Below are positions 8,847-16,756 of a DNA stretch of 64,000 nucleotides, in pieces. The stretch is from assembly GCA_035573855.1 (NCBI GenBank), contig DATLZU010000021.1:186001-250000 (forward strand), in the 5' to 3' direction. Under the pieces are notes generated by a model. It ran no database searches, was not told the DNA's origin, and saw nothing but the letters and a program-made list of their open reading frames with translations. Each line of letters begins with the position of its first letter. Position 1 is the first letter of the stretch. The position numbers were made by a program, and so were the translations under genes. This stretch comes from DATLZU01 sp035573855. GTDB taxonomy: Bacteria > Nitrospirota > Nitrospiria > Nitrospirales > Nitrospiraceae.

Positions 8847-10274
8847 ATGCCAACACAGAAGCACATCGCCATCGTCGGGGCCGGACCAGGCGGCTATGTC
8901 GCGGCCATCCGCGCCGCCCAACTGGGCGCCCGTGTGACCGTCGTGGAAAATCAAGCGTTGGGCGGGGTGTGTCTGAACTGGGGGTGCATTCCCAGCAAGG
9001 CGCTGCTCTCCGTTATCGAGTTGGGCGACAAAGTGAAAAAGGCCGATGAATTGGGGCTGGTGCTCCAGGGGCCGGTCCGCTACGACCTGGCTAAAATGGT
9101 GGCCCGCAAGAACAAGGTGGTGTCTACCCTGGTGAAAGGCATTGCCACGCTGTTCAAGACCTGGGGCATCGAGCATCTCGATGGCACAGGCGAACTGCTC
9201 GATGAGCGGACGGTTCGAGTCGCCGGGCGAGAGGGGTCCGAGCGGCGGGTGGAGGCGGACGCGATCATCGTCGCCACCGGGTCGTCATGGCCGAGTGTGC
9301 CGCTCTTTCCGATCGACGGCCAGCAGATCATCACGAGCAAGCAGGCGCTGGACTTGGAAGCGATTCCCGGTCGTCTGCTCATTATCGGCGCGGGTGTCGA
9401 GGGCTGCGAGTTTGCGTCGTTGTTCAGCGGTATGGGCACGCAGGTCACGATGGTGGAAGTGATGCCGCGCATCCTGCCGCTGGAAGACGAAGAGGTGGCG
9501 TCCATCATGGACCGCGAGTTGAAGAAACGCGGCGTGGACATCCGTACGGGCACGACGGTCGAGAAGGTGGAGCGCCAGGCCGGGTCGGTCAAGGTGGTCT
9601 TCAAAGACGGGGCCGAGATCGCCGTCGACCAGGTGTTGGTGTCCGTCGGACGGGGATTCAACTCCAAAGGCATTGGATTGGAGAAGCTCGGCATCGAGCT
9701 GGGGACTCGCGGCGAGATTCTGGTCAATGAACGGATGGAAACCAACGTGCCGGGAATCTACGCCATCGGGGATGTGGTCGGCAAGGCGATGCTCGCCCAC
9801 GTGGCGTCGGCCCAAGGCAAGGTGGCGGTGGAAAATATTCTCGGGCACAGGCGGGCTCTCGACTATCGCGTGATTCCGGCCGGGATCTTCACGCTGCCGG
9901 AGATCGGGCGCGTCGGGTTGACCGAACAGCAGGCCAGGGAGCAGGCGCGGGAACAGGGGCGCGAGGCCGAGACGTCGGTCAAGGTCGGTCGATTCCGCTA
10001 TGCCGGATTGGGGAAAGCGCAGGGCACGGGCGAGATCACGGGCATGTTCAAGGTGATTGCCGACGCCAAGGATGGCAGCATTCTGGGCGTCCACATCGTT
10101 GGCGCGCATGCGGCCGATCTGGTGCATGAAGCGGCGCTGGCGATGCACCTGAAGGCAACGGCCGTCCAGGTGGCAGAGATGATCCATGTCCATCCGACCT
10201 TGTCGGAAGGTATGATGGAAGCGATGGAAGATGTCGACGGGCTGGCGATTCATGTGGCGAGAAAGCGAATGTGA
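8847..10274 (+). CDS. lpdA: Dihydrolipoyl dehydrogenase
   Basis: An FAD-dependent disulfide oxidoreductase of 475 residues that reoxidises dihydrolipoyl groups with NAD+. It shows the FAD-binding GAGPGGYVAAIRAAQLG, the redox-active CLNWGCIPSK, the NAD-binding GAGVEGCEFASLFSGMG, the second FAD motif YAIGDVVGKAMLAHVA and the C-terminal His-Glu pair in HVHPTLSEG. The start is ATG 8847 rather than the upstream in-frame codon at 8835 because homologues begin two to four residues before the first beta strand. Pairing with gcvH suggests service to the glycine cleavage system, though it may also serve 2-oxoacid dehydrogenases encoded elsewhere. Confidence 0.95.
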   Translation: MPTQKHIAIVGAGPGGYVAAIRAAQLGARVTVVENQALGGVCLNWGCIPSKALLSVIELGDKVKKADELGLVLQGPVRYDLAKMVARKNKVVSTLVKGIATLFKTWGIEHLDGTGELLDERTVRVAGREGSERRVEADAIIVATGSSWPSVPLFPIDGQQIITSKQALDLEAIPGRLLIIGAGVEGCEFASLFSGMGTQVTMVEVMPRILPLEDEEVASIMDRELKKRGVDIRTGTTVEKVERQAGSVKVVFKDGAEIAVDQVLVSVGRGFNSKGIGLEKLGIELGTRGEILVNERMETNVPGIYAIGDVVGKAMLAHVASAQGKVAVENILGHRRALDYRVIPAGIFTLPEIGRVGLTEQQAREQAREQGREAETSVKVGRFRYAGLGKAQGTGEITGMFKVIADAKDGSILGVHIVGAHAADLVHEAALAMHLKATAVQVAEMIHVHPTLSEGMMEAMEDVDGLAIHVARKRM

Positions 10275-10345
10275 CGCTCGGCCCAATCCTTTTCAAGAAA
10301 GGGAGCGTTCGGGAGAGGGCACTGACGACTGACAACCACACGTCC

Positions 10346-10822
10346 ATGATCCGTTCCCTGCTCCTCAAGCTGGCGATGCTGGCGGTCACAGCGGCGCTGG
10401 TCGTATGGATCGGTTGGCCAGTGCCCGAATCGAGGGAAGACGCGCCGCGGGTGGTTGCCGACCAACCGGTCGAGCCGGTTGACCGTCACGAGATACGGGA
10501 TGCGCCTGGTGCCCGTGTCGTCCCATTACCCGGTCCGCCTCCGGTCGACACGCCCAAGAGTCCATCTGGCTTGCCCGTTGCCAAGTCGAACGTACGGCTC
10601 GACCTCAACCATGCCACCGTCGAGGATTTGCAGCGCTTGCCCGGGATCGGAGAGGTCCTGGCCCGGAGAGTGGTCGAGGCAAGAAGATCAAAGGGTTCCT
10701 TCTCAACCGTTGAAGAATTGCTTGAAGTAAAAGGGATCGGGGAGAAAAAGCTGGAGCGGCTGCGCCCGTTGATCATGGTCAACGCGGCGGTTCGACCTAC
10801 ATCGGGAAAAGGAAAGCTGTGA
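10346..10822 (+). CDS. ComEA-like helix-hairpin-helix protein, membrane anchored
   Basis: A 158-residue protein with one N-terminal membrane segment (LLLKLAMLAVTAALVVWIG), a proline-rich linker and a C-terminal pair of helix-hairpin-helix motifs: LDLNHATVEDLQRLPGIG, then FSTVEELLEVKGIG. This is the ComEA/competence-type DNA-binding layout. ComEA proteins bind incoming double-stranded DNA in the periplasm. The start at ATG 10346 is preferred over a GTG at 10271 because it sits immediately before the membrane segment. The stop overlaps the tyrS start (GTGA). No other competence genes are adjacent, so a role in DNA uptake is inference. Confidence 0.75.
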   Translation: MIRSLLLKLAMLAVTAALVVWIGWPVPESREDAPRVVADQPVEPVDRHEIRDAPGARVVPLPGPPPVDTPKSPSGLPVAKSNVRLDLNHATVEDLQRLPGIGEVLARRVVEARRSKGSFSTVEELLEVKGIGEKKLERLRPLIMVNAAVRPTSGKGKL

Positions 10823-12036
10823 GCGAGCTCTCGCGTCAAATGGACTTGATTCTCCGTGGAGCGGTGGAGGTCATTCAGCCAAGCGAACTGGAAGCGAAGC
10901 TCACCCGCTCGATCCAGGAGAAGCGCCCGCTGCGGGTTAAGGCGGGATTCGATCCGACCGCTCCCGATCTGCATCTGGGGCATACGGTCCTGATTCATAA
11001 GCTCAAACACTTCCAGGACCTGGGACACGAGGTGATTTTTCTGATCGGCGATTTCACCGGCATGATCGGCGATCCAACTGGGGTGTCCGAGACGCGGGCG
11101 GCCCTGACGAAAGAGCAAGTGCTGGAAAACGCCAAGACGTACCAGCGTCAGATCTTCAAGATCCTCGATCCAAATAAGACGGTGGTGGAGTTCAACAGCC
11201 GATGGATGAGCGCGATGACGGCGGAGGGGCTTATCCAACTGGCCGCGCACTACAAGGTCGCCCGGATGCTGGAGCGGGAGGATTTTCACAAGCGCTATCA
11301 AGAGCAGAAGCCGATCAGCATTCACGAGTTCCTCTACCCGTTGATTCAGGGCTACGACTCGGTCGCCTTGAAGGCGGACGTAGAGTTGGGCGGCACCGAT
11401 CAGAAATTCAATTTGCTGGTCGGCCGCGATCTGCAGCGTGATTTCGCTCAGGAGCCGCAGGTGGTCTTGACGATGCCGTTGCTCGAGGGAATCGACGGCG
11501 TGCGGAAGATGAGCAAGAGCCTGGGGAACTATATTGCGCTAGAAGACAAGCCGGAGGACATGTTCGGGAAGGTGATGTCAATCAGCGATGCGCTGATGTT
11601 GCGTTACTATGAGCTGCTGACGACGGAAGACTTGGTACGGGTGAAGTCCCTGCACCCGATGGACGCCAAACAGGCGCTGGCCGAACAGCTCGTCGCCCGG
11701 TATCACGGTGAGGAGGCCAGCCGGCGGGCGAGGGAGGCCTTTCAGCGGAAGTTTCGGGAACGGGAATTTCCGGCTGAGCCGGACGTGCGGGTGGTGCTGA
11801 CGAAGGCCGATGTGAAGAATACCGCCGTGCCGGCCATCGGCATTGTCGAGTTGGTCGTCAGAACGGGTTTGGTTCCCAGCAAGAGCGAAGCGCGCCGGTT
11901 GGTGGTGCAAGGTGGGCTCGAAGTGGATGAGCAAAAGCAGACTGATCCCAACGCGACGCTCGCGCTCGAGCCCGGGCATCAGTACCGGCTCCGCGTGGGC
12001 CGAAGAAAATTCGCGATCGCGGAATACAGACCGTAA
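10819..12036 (+). CDS. tyrS: Tyrosyl-tRNA synthetase
   Basis: A class I aminoacyl-tRNA synthetase of 405 residues that charges tRNA-Tyr. The HIGH-type motif is HLGHT near residue 52, the KMSKS motif is exact (KMSKSLGN near residue 233), and the C terminus carries an S4 RNA-binding domain (VPSKSEARRLVVQGGLEV). The GTG start overlaps the preceding stop by 4 bp. Length and the FDPTAPDLHLGH segment match the TyrZ-like branch. It is the last core gene before the accessory island. Confidence 0.96.
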   Translation: MSELSRQMDLILRGAVEVIQPSELEAKLTRSIQEKRPLRVKAGFDPTAPDLHLGHTVLIHKLKHFQDLGHEVIFLIGDFTGMIGDPTGVSETRAALTKEQVLENAKTYQRQIFKILDPNKTVVEFNSRWMSAMTAEGLIQLAAHYKVARMLEREDFHKRYQEQKPISIHEFLYPLIQGYDSVALKADVELGGTDQKFNLLVGRDLQRDFAQEPQVVLTMPLLEGIDGVRKMSKSLGNYIALEDKPEDMFGKVMSISDALMLRYYELLTTEDLVRVKSLHPMDAKQALAEQLVARYHGEEASRRAREAFQRKFREREFPAEPDVRVVLTKADVKNTAVPAIGIVELVVRTGLVPSKSEARRLVVQGGLEVDEQKQTDPNATLALEPGHQYRLRVGRRKFAIAEYRP

Positions 12037-12352
12037 GAAGGCGCTCGGTCAATTGATCGATCCTTGCCGCGTACCCCGCCACTCTCCTCCGTTTTCTAGC
12101 ACTGCAGGAACAACAGTGCGTGTCCTTGCGGTCACTCTCCCCGTTGCCCCTCCCATCGCGGGAGGAGCAGAGAAAGGGAGGAGCGCCGACCCTGTCCGAG
12201 AATGTCTGCAACGTGAAGTGCCGGCATTCACAACTATGTTGGTCGAGGGCAATCATGGCACTTTGGAATATAATCCCGCGTACTCAACCAGCCCTTCTTT
12301 GGGGTTGTAGTCATGTCTTGATTTCTCAGGTGGAGGGCGAGCTTCGACTCTA
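12037..12352. other. Gap after tyrS, no gene seen
   Basis: No convincing coding sequence. A TATAAT sits at 12269-12274 but no well-spaced -35 hexamer was found. This is the left junction of the accessory island. Confidence 0.5.
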
Positions 12353-12555
12353 GCAGGCTGCGGAAAAACTCGTTTCGACCCCTGGAGGTGTCACAGGTAC
12401 ACAGGTCTCAGACAAGGAGAAGATGCCGCGCAGGATGCTCAAAAAGGCCGTCCAGCGCGGCCGCAGCGAGCGAAGAGGCGAGGCGTACTCGTTGCCGTAC
12501 GTTGAGCCTCTGAGCGATGCGAGAACAAAGCTGGCGGACTTTTTCAGCATCCTGC
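12353..12555. repeat. MITE-like element with terminal and nested inverted repeats
   Basis: The left end GCAGGCTGCGGAAAAA (12353-12368) pairs with the right end TTTTTCAGCATCCTGC (12540-12555) at 14 of 16 positions. A second left arm starting GCAGGATGCTCAAAAA (12430-12456) pairs with 12530-12555 nearly perfectly. The inside continues to pair, with AGAGGC and CGTAC blocks mirrored around 12494, so 12430-12555 can fold into one long hairpin. No transposase is encoded in it. It abuts the helicase gene and falsely extends its open frame to 12423. Confidence 0.8.
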
Positions 12556-12575
12556 CAGGCGACGCGGTCAACGAG

Positions 12576-14336
12576 ATGGCCTCTGATGGTCTGACCACCT
12601 ACCATGCCAAGTATTTCGCCTATGAACTGACCAAGCGTTGTCCGTCGGACAGTATCGAGAAGCTAGCCAGCGCGTTGGTGGATGCGCAGGTGGACCTCAA
12701 TCCCCACCAGATCGAGGCCGCGCTGTTCGCATTCCGGTCGCCGCTCTCGAAGGGGGCACTTCTCGCGGACGAAGTCGGACTCGGCAAGACCATCGAAGCC
12801 GGCCTGGTGCTCTCACAGAAATGGGCAGAGCGGAAGCGTCGCGTTCTCGTCATCACGCCATCCAATCTTCGCAAACAGTGGCATCAGGAACTCCAAGAGA
12901 AGTTCTTCCTGCCCTGCCGGATTTTGGAGACGAAGTCCTACGACGCCGCCGTCCGGCAGGGAAATGTCCGCCCGTTCGAATGCAGCGAGATCATCATCTG
13001 CTCCTACCAGTTCGCCCGTAGCAAGGCCGCGGAGATCAGCCTCATTCGTTGGGACCTGGTGGTTATTGACGAAGCCCACCGGCTGCGAAACGTCTACAAA
13101 CCGACCAACGTCATCGCCAATACCTTGAAGCAAGCCCTCAAAGACGCTCCCAAGCTTCTCCTCACCGCCACGCCGTTACAGAATTCGTTGCTCGAACTCT
13201 ATGGACTGGTCAGCGTCGTGGATGACCGCATCTTCGGCGACCTCAAAAGTTTCAAGGACCAGTTCGCCAATCTCCACAACAAGGCGACCTTCGACAGGCT
13301 GAACGCCCGCCTGCGACCGCTCTGTCAACGCACGCTGCGCCGTCAGGTGCTGCCGTATGTGCGCTACACGAAGCGGCTGCCCATCGTGCAGCCGTTTATG
13401 CCGGCGGAAAGCGAAGACCGGCTGTACCATCTGGTCTCGGACTATCTGCGACGAGACAACCTCCAGGCGTTGCCCGCCAGTCAGCGGTCGCTCATGATCC
13501 TGGTGCTGCGGAAACTCCTCGCCTCGTCCTCGTTTGCCATTGCCGGAGCGTTGGAATCAATGAGTCGGCGGCTCCGCGACCGCCTCCGACAGGCCGAAGG
13601 GCCGAAGCCGCTCGAAGAAGCGCTGGAGGAAGACTTCGAGGCGCTGGACCAGCTCGCAGACGAGTGGGAAGAGGAGGAAGCCCCTACGGAACCCCTCACG
13701 GAGGCTGATCGCAAGGCCATTCAACAGGAAATCGAGGATCTTGAGGCATTTCGAACACTCGCCGTCTCCATCACTCACAATGCGAAAGGTCAGGCGCTCC
13801 TCACCGCATTGCGGACGGCGTCTGGTAAGGCGGCGGAACTCGGTGCGGCGCAAAAAGCCGTCATCTTCACCGAATCCCGCCGCACGCAGGAGTATCTCCT
13901 TCGGGTCCTGGCCGACAGCCCCTGGAAAGACCAGATTGTCCTCTTCAACGGCTCCAACAACGACGAGAAATCGAAGCGGATCTACCAGGACTGGCTCCAG
14001 CGCCACCAGGGAACCGATCGTGTGACGGGGTCTCGCTCCGCTGACATGCGCTCTGCCCTCGTGGACTACTTCAAGGAAGAGGGGGCAGATCATGATCGCC
14101 ACGGAAGCGGGAGCCGAGGGGATCAATCTGCAATTCTGCTCGCTGGTCGTGAACTACGATCTGCCCTGGAATCCCCAACGCATCGAACAGCGGATCGGCC
14201 GCTGCCATCGCTACGGGCAGAAGCACGATGTCGTTGTGGCGAACTTCCTGAACCAAACCAACGAAGCCGACCAGCACGTGTTCCGCCTGCTCTCCGAAAA
14301 ATTTCAGCTCTTCGAGGGCGTCTTTGGAGCCAGTGA
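12576..14336 (+). CDS. Helicase fragment 1 (N-terminal ATPase half)
   Basis: This frame is correct to about 14083 and contains motifs I to III of the SNF2 core. The last 80 or so codons (to 14336) are out of frame and resemble nothing. It also carries an acidic, glutamate-rich insert around residues 335-390, before the second helicase domain. Confidence 0.6.
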   Translation: MASDGLTTYHAKYFAYELTKRCPSDSIEKLASALVDAQVDLNPHQIEAALFAFRSPLSKGALLADEVGLGKTIEAGLVLSQKWAERKRRVLVITPSNLRKQWHQELQEKFFLPCRILETKSYDAAVRQGNVRPFECSEIIICSYQFARSKAAEISLIRWDLVVIDEAHRLRNVYKPTNVIANTLKQALKDAPKLLLTATPLQNSLLELYGLVSVVDDRIFGDLKSFKDQFANLHNKATFDRLNARLRPLCQRTLRRQVLPYVRYTKRLPIVQPFMPAESEDRLYHLVSDYLRRDNLQALPASQRSLMILVLRKLLASSSFAIAGALESMSRRLRDRLRQAEGPKPLEEALEEDFEALDQLADEWEEEEAPTEPLTEADRKAIQQEIEDLEAFRTLAVSITHNAKGQALLTALRTASGKAAELGAAQKAVIFTESRRTQEYLLRVLADSPWKDQIVLFNGSNNDEKSKRIYQDWLQRHQGTDRVTGSRSADMRSALVDYFKEEGADHDRHGSGSRGDQSAILLAGRELRSALESPTHRTADRPLPSLRAEARCRCGELPEPNQRSRPARVPPALRKISALRGRLWSQ

Positions 14337-14466
14337 CGAAGTGCTGGGAGCCATCGAGTCCGGCGTGGATTTCGAGAAGAGGATCGCCGACATCTATCAA
14401 CGCTGTCGGACTCCTGAGGAGATCAAGGCGTCCTTTGAGGAACTCCAGAGCGAGTTCGGCGCGTAA
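14092..14466 (+). CDS. Helicase fragment 2 (second RecA-like domain)
   Basis: Begins MIATEAGAEGINLQ and includes arginine-finger motif RIGRCHRYGQ, so it is the direct continuation of fragment 1 in the +1 frame. It ends at TAA 14464-14466; the next codons in the same frame (IDEAMTRARQLL) continue the protein. Confidence 0.6.
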   Translation: MIATEAGAEGINLQFCSLVVNYDLPWNPQRIEQRIGRCHRYGQKHDVVVANFLNQTNEADQHVFRLLSEKFQLFEGVFGASDEVLGAIESGVDFEKRIADIYQRCRTPEEIKASFEELQSEFGA

Positions 14467-14478
14467 ATCGATGAGGCC

Positions 14479-15438
14479 ATGACCCGCGCCCGCCAACTGC
14501 TGTTCGAACATTTCGACGACGAAGTGCGGGAAAAACTGCGTGTGAGCGATGAACGGTCACGGCTCTACCTCAATCGGTATGAGCGGATCCTGATGCAACT
14601 GACCCGCTACGAGTTGGGCGACCAGGCCGACTTTCTCACGAATTCCTCCTTCCGACTCACATCCTGTCCGTTCCCGGGAGACATTCCGCTCGGCCTCTAT
14701 GAATTGCCTCGCCGGTCCAGAGAGGCGCATCTGTATCGCCTCGCCCATCCCTTGGCGGAACACGTCCTCGCCCAGGCCAAGAACCGCGTGCTAGAACAGG
14801 CGGAACTGACGTTCGAATACGGCAAGCATGACGGCAAAGTGACGCTCCTGGAGCCCCTCATCGGCAAATCCGGCGTCCTGACCATCTCGGTCTTCACGGT
14901 CGAAGCGCTGGATCAGGCCGAAGATTACCTCATCTGTGCAGGGGTGACAGACCAGGGTGAGGTCTTGGAAGAGGAAGTCGTCCGTCGGCTGTTCTCCCTG
15001 CCTGCCAGCGTCACCCGGTCTGTGAATACGCCTCTTGAGCACCCGGCGCTGAGCAAGCAAGTCGGAGAGCGTCAGGAGGCCATTCGCCGCCAGATCTCCA
15101 AGCGCAACGCGGACTTCTTTGAGGCCGAGGCCGACAAGCTGGATGCCTGGGCCGATGATTTGAAACTGGGGTTGGAGCGGGACATCAAGGAACTGGACCG
15201 GCAGATCAAGGAAGCCCGAAAGGCAGCCGTCGCAGCACTGACGTTAGAAGAAAAGCTTGCCGAGCATAAGCAGATCAAAGCGCTCGAAGCGGAACGAGGC
15301 AAGCGCCGCCGCGCCCTCTTCGACGCCCAGGACGAGATCGACCGCCGGCGCGAGCAGCTCATCGCCGAGATTGAGGGGAAGCTGCAACAACGGGTATCCT
15401 CTCAGGAGCTTTTTACGATTCGTTGGCATGTGCAATGA
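14479..15438 (+). CDS. Helicase fragment 3 (C-terminal domain)
   Basis: 319 residues in the same frame as fragment 2, only 12 nt after its stop. It starts MTRARQLLFEHFDDEVREKL and ends with a long charged coiled coil (about residues 190-300). No catalytic motif of its own. The stop overlaps the next gene's start (ATGA, 15435-15438), so translation of the DUF2130 gene is coupled to this piece. Confidence 0.65.
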   Translation: MTRARQLLFEHFDDEVREKLRVSDERSRLYLNRYERILMQLTRYELGDQADFLTNSSFRLTSCPFPGDIPLGLYELPRRSREAHLYRLAHPLAEHVLAQAKNRVLEQAELTFEYGKHDGKVTLLEPLIGKSGVLTISVFTVEALDQAEDYLICAGVTDQGEVLEEEVVRRLFSLPASVTRSVNTPLEHPALSKQVGERQEAIRRQISKRNADFFEAEADKLDAWADDLKLGLERDIKELDRQIKEARKAAVAALTLEEKLAEHKQIKALEAERGKRRRALFDAQDEIDRRREQLIAEIEGKLQQRVSSQELFTIRWHVQ

Positions 15439-16724
15439 GCGAACCAACCATCATCTGTCCAAACTGTAAAGCCGAGATCAAGCTCACGGAATCCCTCGCG
15501 GCGCCGCTGATCGAATCCACGCGTCGAGACTACGAGCAGCGTCTGGCTCAGAAGGATGCGGCGGTGGCCAAACGAGAGGCGTCGTTGCGCGAGCGGGAAG
15601 AGGCTATCGCCAAGGCGCAGCAGGCGATCGACGATCAGGTGGCCGAGAAGCTTCGGCAGGAGCGAAGCAAGATTGCCGCCGAGGAAGCGAAGAAGGCCAA
15701 ACTCGCCTTGCAGACCGATCTGGATCAAAAGACAAGGGAACTCGCCGACCTTCAGGACATCATCAAGCAGCGTGATGCCAAGCTCGCCGAAGCGCAGAAG
15801 GACCAGGCCGAGCTGCTCAAGAAACAGCGAGAGCTGGAGGATGCCAAGCGCGAACTGGACCTGACGGTCGAGAAGCGAGTGCAGGAAGAACTGGCCGCCA
15901 CGCGCGAGCAGGCGAAGAAAGAGGCGGAGGAAACCCTCGAATTCAAGGTGCTGGAGAAGGAGCAAACCATCGCCGCCATGCAGAAGCAGATCGAGGAACT
16001 GAAGCGCAAAGCCGAGCAGGGCTTGCAACAACTCCAAGGAGAAGTGCAGGAGCTGGAGCTCGAAGCGCTGTTGCGCATGAAGTTCCCGCGCGACACCATT
16101 CAGCCGGTTCCGAAGGGTGAGCATGGGGGCGATGTGCTCCAGACGATCCTCGGTCCGCTAGGGCAACCGTGCGGGACGATTTTGTGGGAATCCAAGCGGA
16201 CCAAGAACTGGAGCGACGGGTGGCTCGCGAAACTCCGAGATGATCAGCGTACCGCCAAGGCCGAGGTAGCGATGATCGTGAGCCAGGCCTTACCCAAGGG
16301 GGTGGAGACCTTCGACCAGGTCGAGGGGGTGTGGGTCGTCCATTCCAAGGCGGTCATTCCGGTGGCCGCTTCGCTGCGGTACATGCTCATCGAAGTGGCC
16401 ACCGCTCGCCAAGCCTCCGAGGGCCAGCAAACCAAGATGGAGATGGTGTACCAGTACCTCACCGGTCCACGCTTCCGCCAACGGGTGCAGGCCATCGTCG
16501 AGGCCTTCTCATCGATGCAGGAGGATCTGGATAAAGAAAAGAAAGCGATCGTCAAACAGTGGGCCAAGCGGGAAGAGCAAATCGAACGGGTCATGCAGGC
16601 CACCGTCGGCATGTACGGGGATCTGCAAGGCATCGCGGGAAAGTCGCTCAAGGAGATTGAAGGGCTGGAGATGCGGGCGTTGGAGGGGCCGAAAGCGAAG
16701 GGAGAAGACTCCATCGGACAGTAG
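15435..16724 (+). CDS. DUF2130 coiled-coil protein with restriction-endonuclease-like domain
   Basis: A 429-residue protein. It opens with a small zinc-finger-like CPNCKAEI, then residues about 30-200 form an uninterrupted charged coiled coil. The C-terminal half is the DUF2130 domain: HGGDVLQTILG followed by GTILWESKRTKNWSDGW. The spacing of D and ExK fits a PD-(D/E)XK nuclease active site; that reading is my inference from the motif. ATG 15435 is chosen over TTG 15423 because it overlaps the previous stop. Its position between an SNF2 helicase and an OLD-type ATPase, with Mod and Res beyond, suggests a DNA-cleaving part of a defence system. Confidence 0.82.
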   Translation: MSEPTIICPNCKAEIKLTESLAAPLIESTRRDYEQRLAQKDAAVAKREASLREREEAIAKAQQAIDDQVAEKLRQERSKIAAEEAKKAKLALQTDLDQKTRELADLQDIIKQRDAKLAEAQKDQAELLKKQRELEDAKRELDLTVEKRVQEELAATREQAKKEAEETLEFKVLEKEQTIAAMQKQIEELKRKAEQGLQQLQGEVQELELEALLRMKFPRDTIQPVPKGEHGGDVLQTILGPLGQPCGTILWESKRTKNWSDGWLAKLRDDQRTAKAEVAMIVSQALPKGVETFDQVEGVWVVHSKAVIPVAASLRYMLIEVATARQASEGQQTKMEMVYQYLTGPRFRQRVQAIVEAFSSMQEDLDKEKKAIVKQWAKREEQIERVMQATVGMYGDLQGIAGKSLKEIEGLEMRALEGPKAKGEDSIGQ

Positions 16725-16756
16725 AGCCATTATTTGGTTTGTATGGGGAGGGCAGG

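Larger units (their letters stand above)
12576..15438 (+). pseudogene. SNF2/RapA-type helicase gene, broken by a frameshift and an in-frame stop
   Basis: One gene of about 954 codons is read in three pieces. Piece 1 (frame of 12576) has helicase domain 1: ADEVGLGKTIEAG (Walker A), VVIDEAHRLRN (Walker B) and LTATPLQNS. Near 14083, at a run of five G, the frame moves by one base. Piece 2 continues with the second helicase domain (TEAGAEGINLQFCS, RIGRCHRYGQ) until TAA at 14464. Piece 3 resumes in the same frame and encodes the conserved C-terminal region with coiled coil. The upstream extension to 12423 is the inverted-repeat element, so ATG 12576 is preferred. It heads the putative operon with the DUF2130, OLD, Mod and Res genes. 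Confidence 0.85.

Noticed and set aside
12423..12575. N-terminal 51 codons of the helicase open frame
   Set aside because: Encoded by the inverted-repeat element; homologous N termini begin around the LTTYHAKYFAYELT segment.
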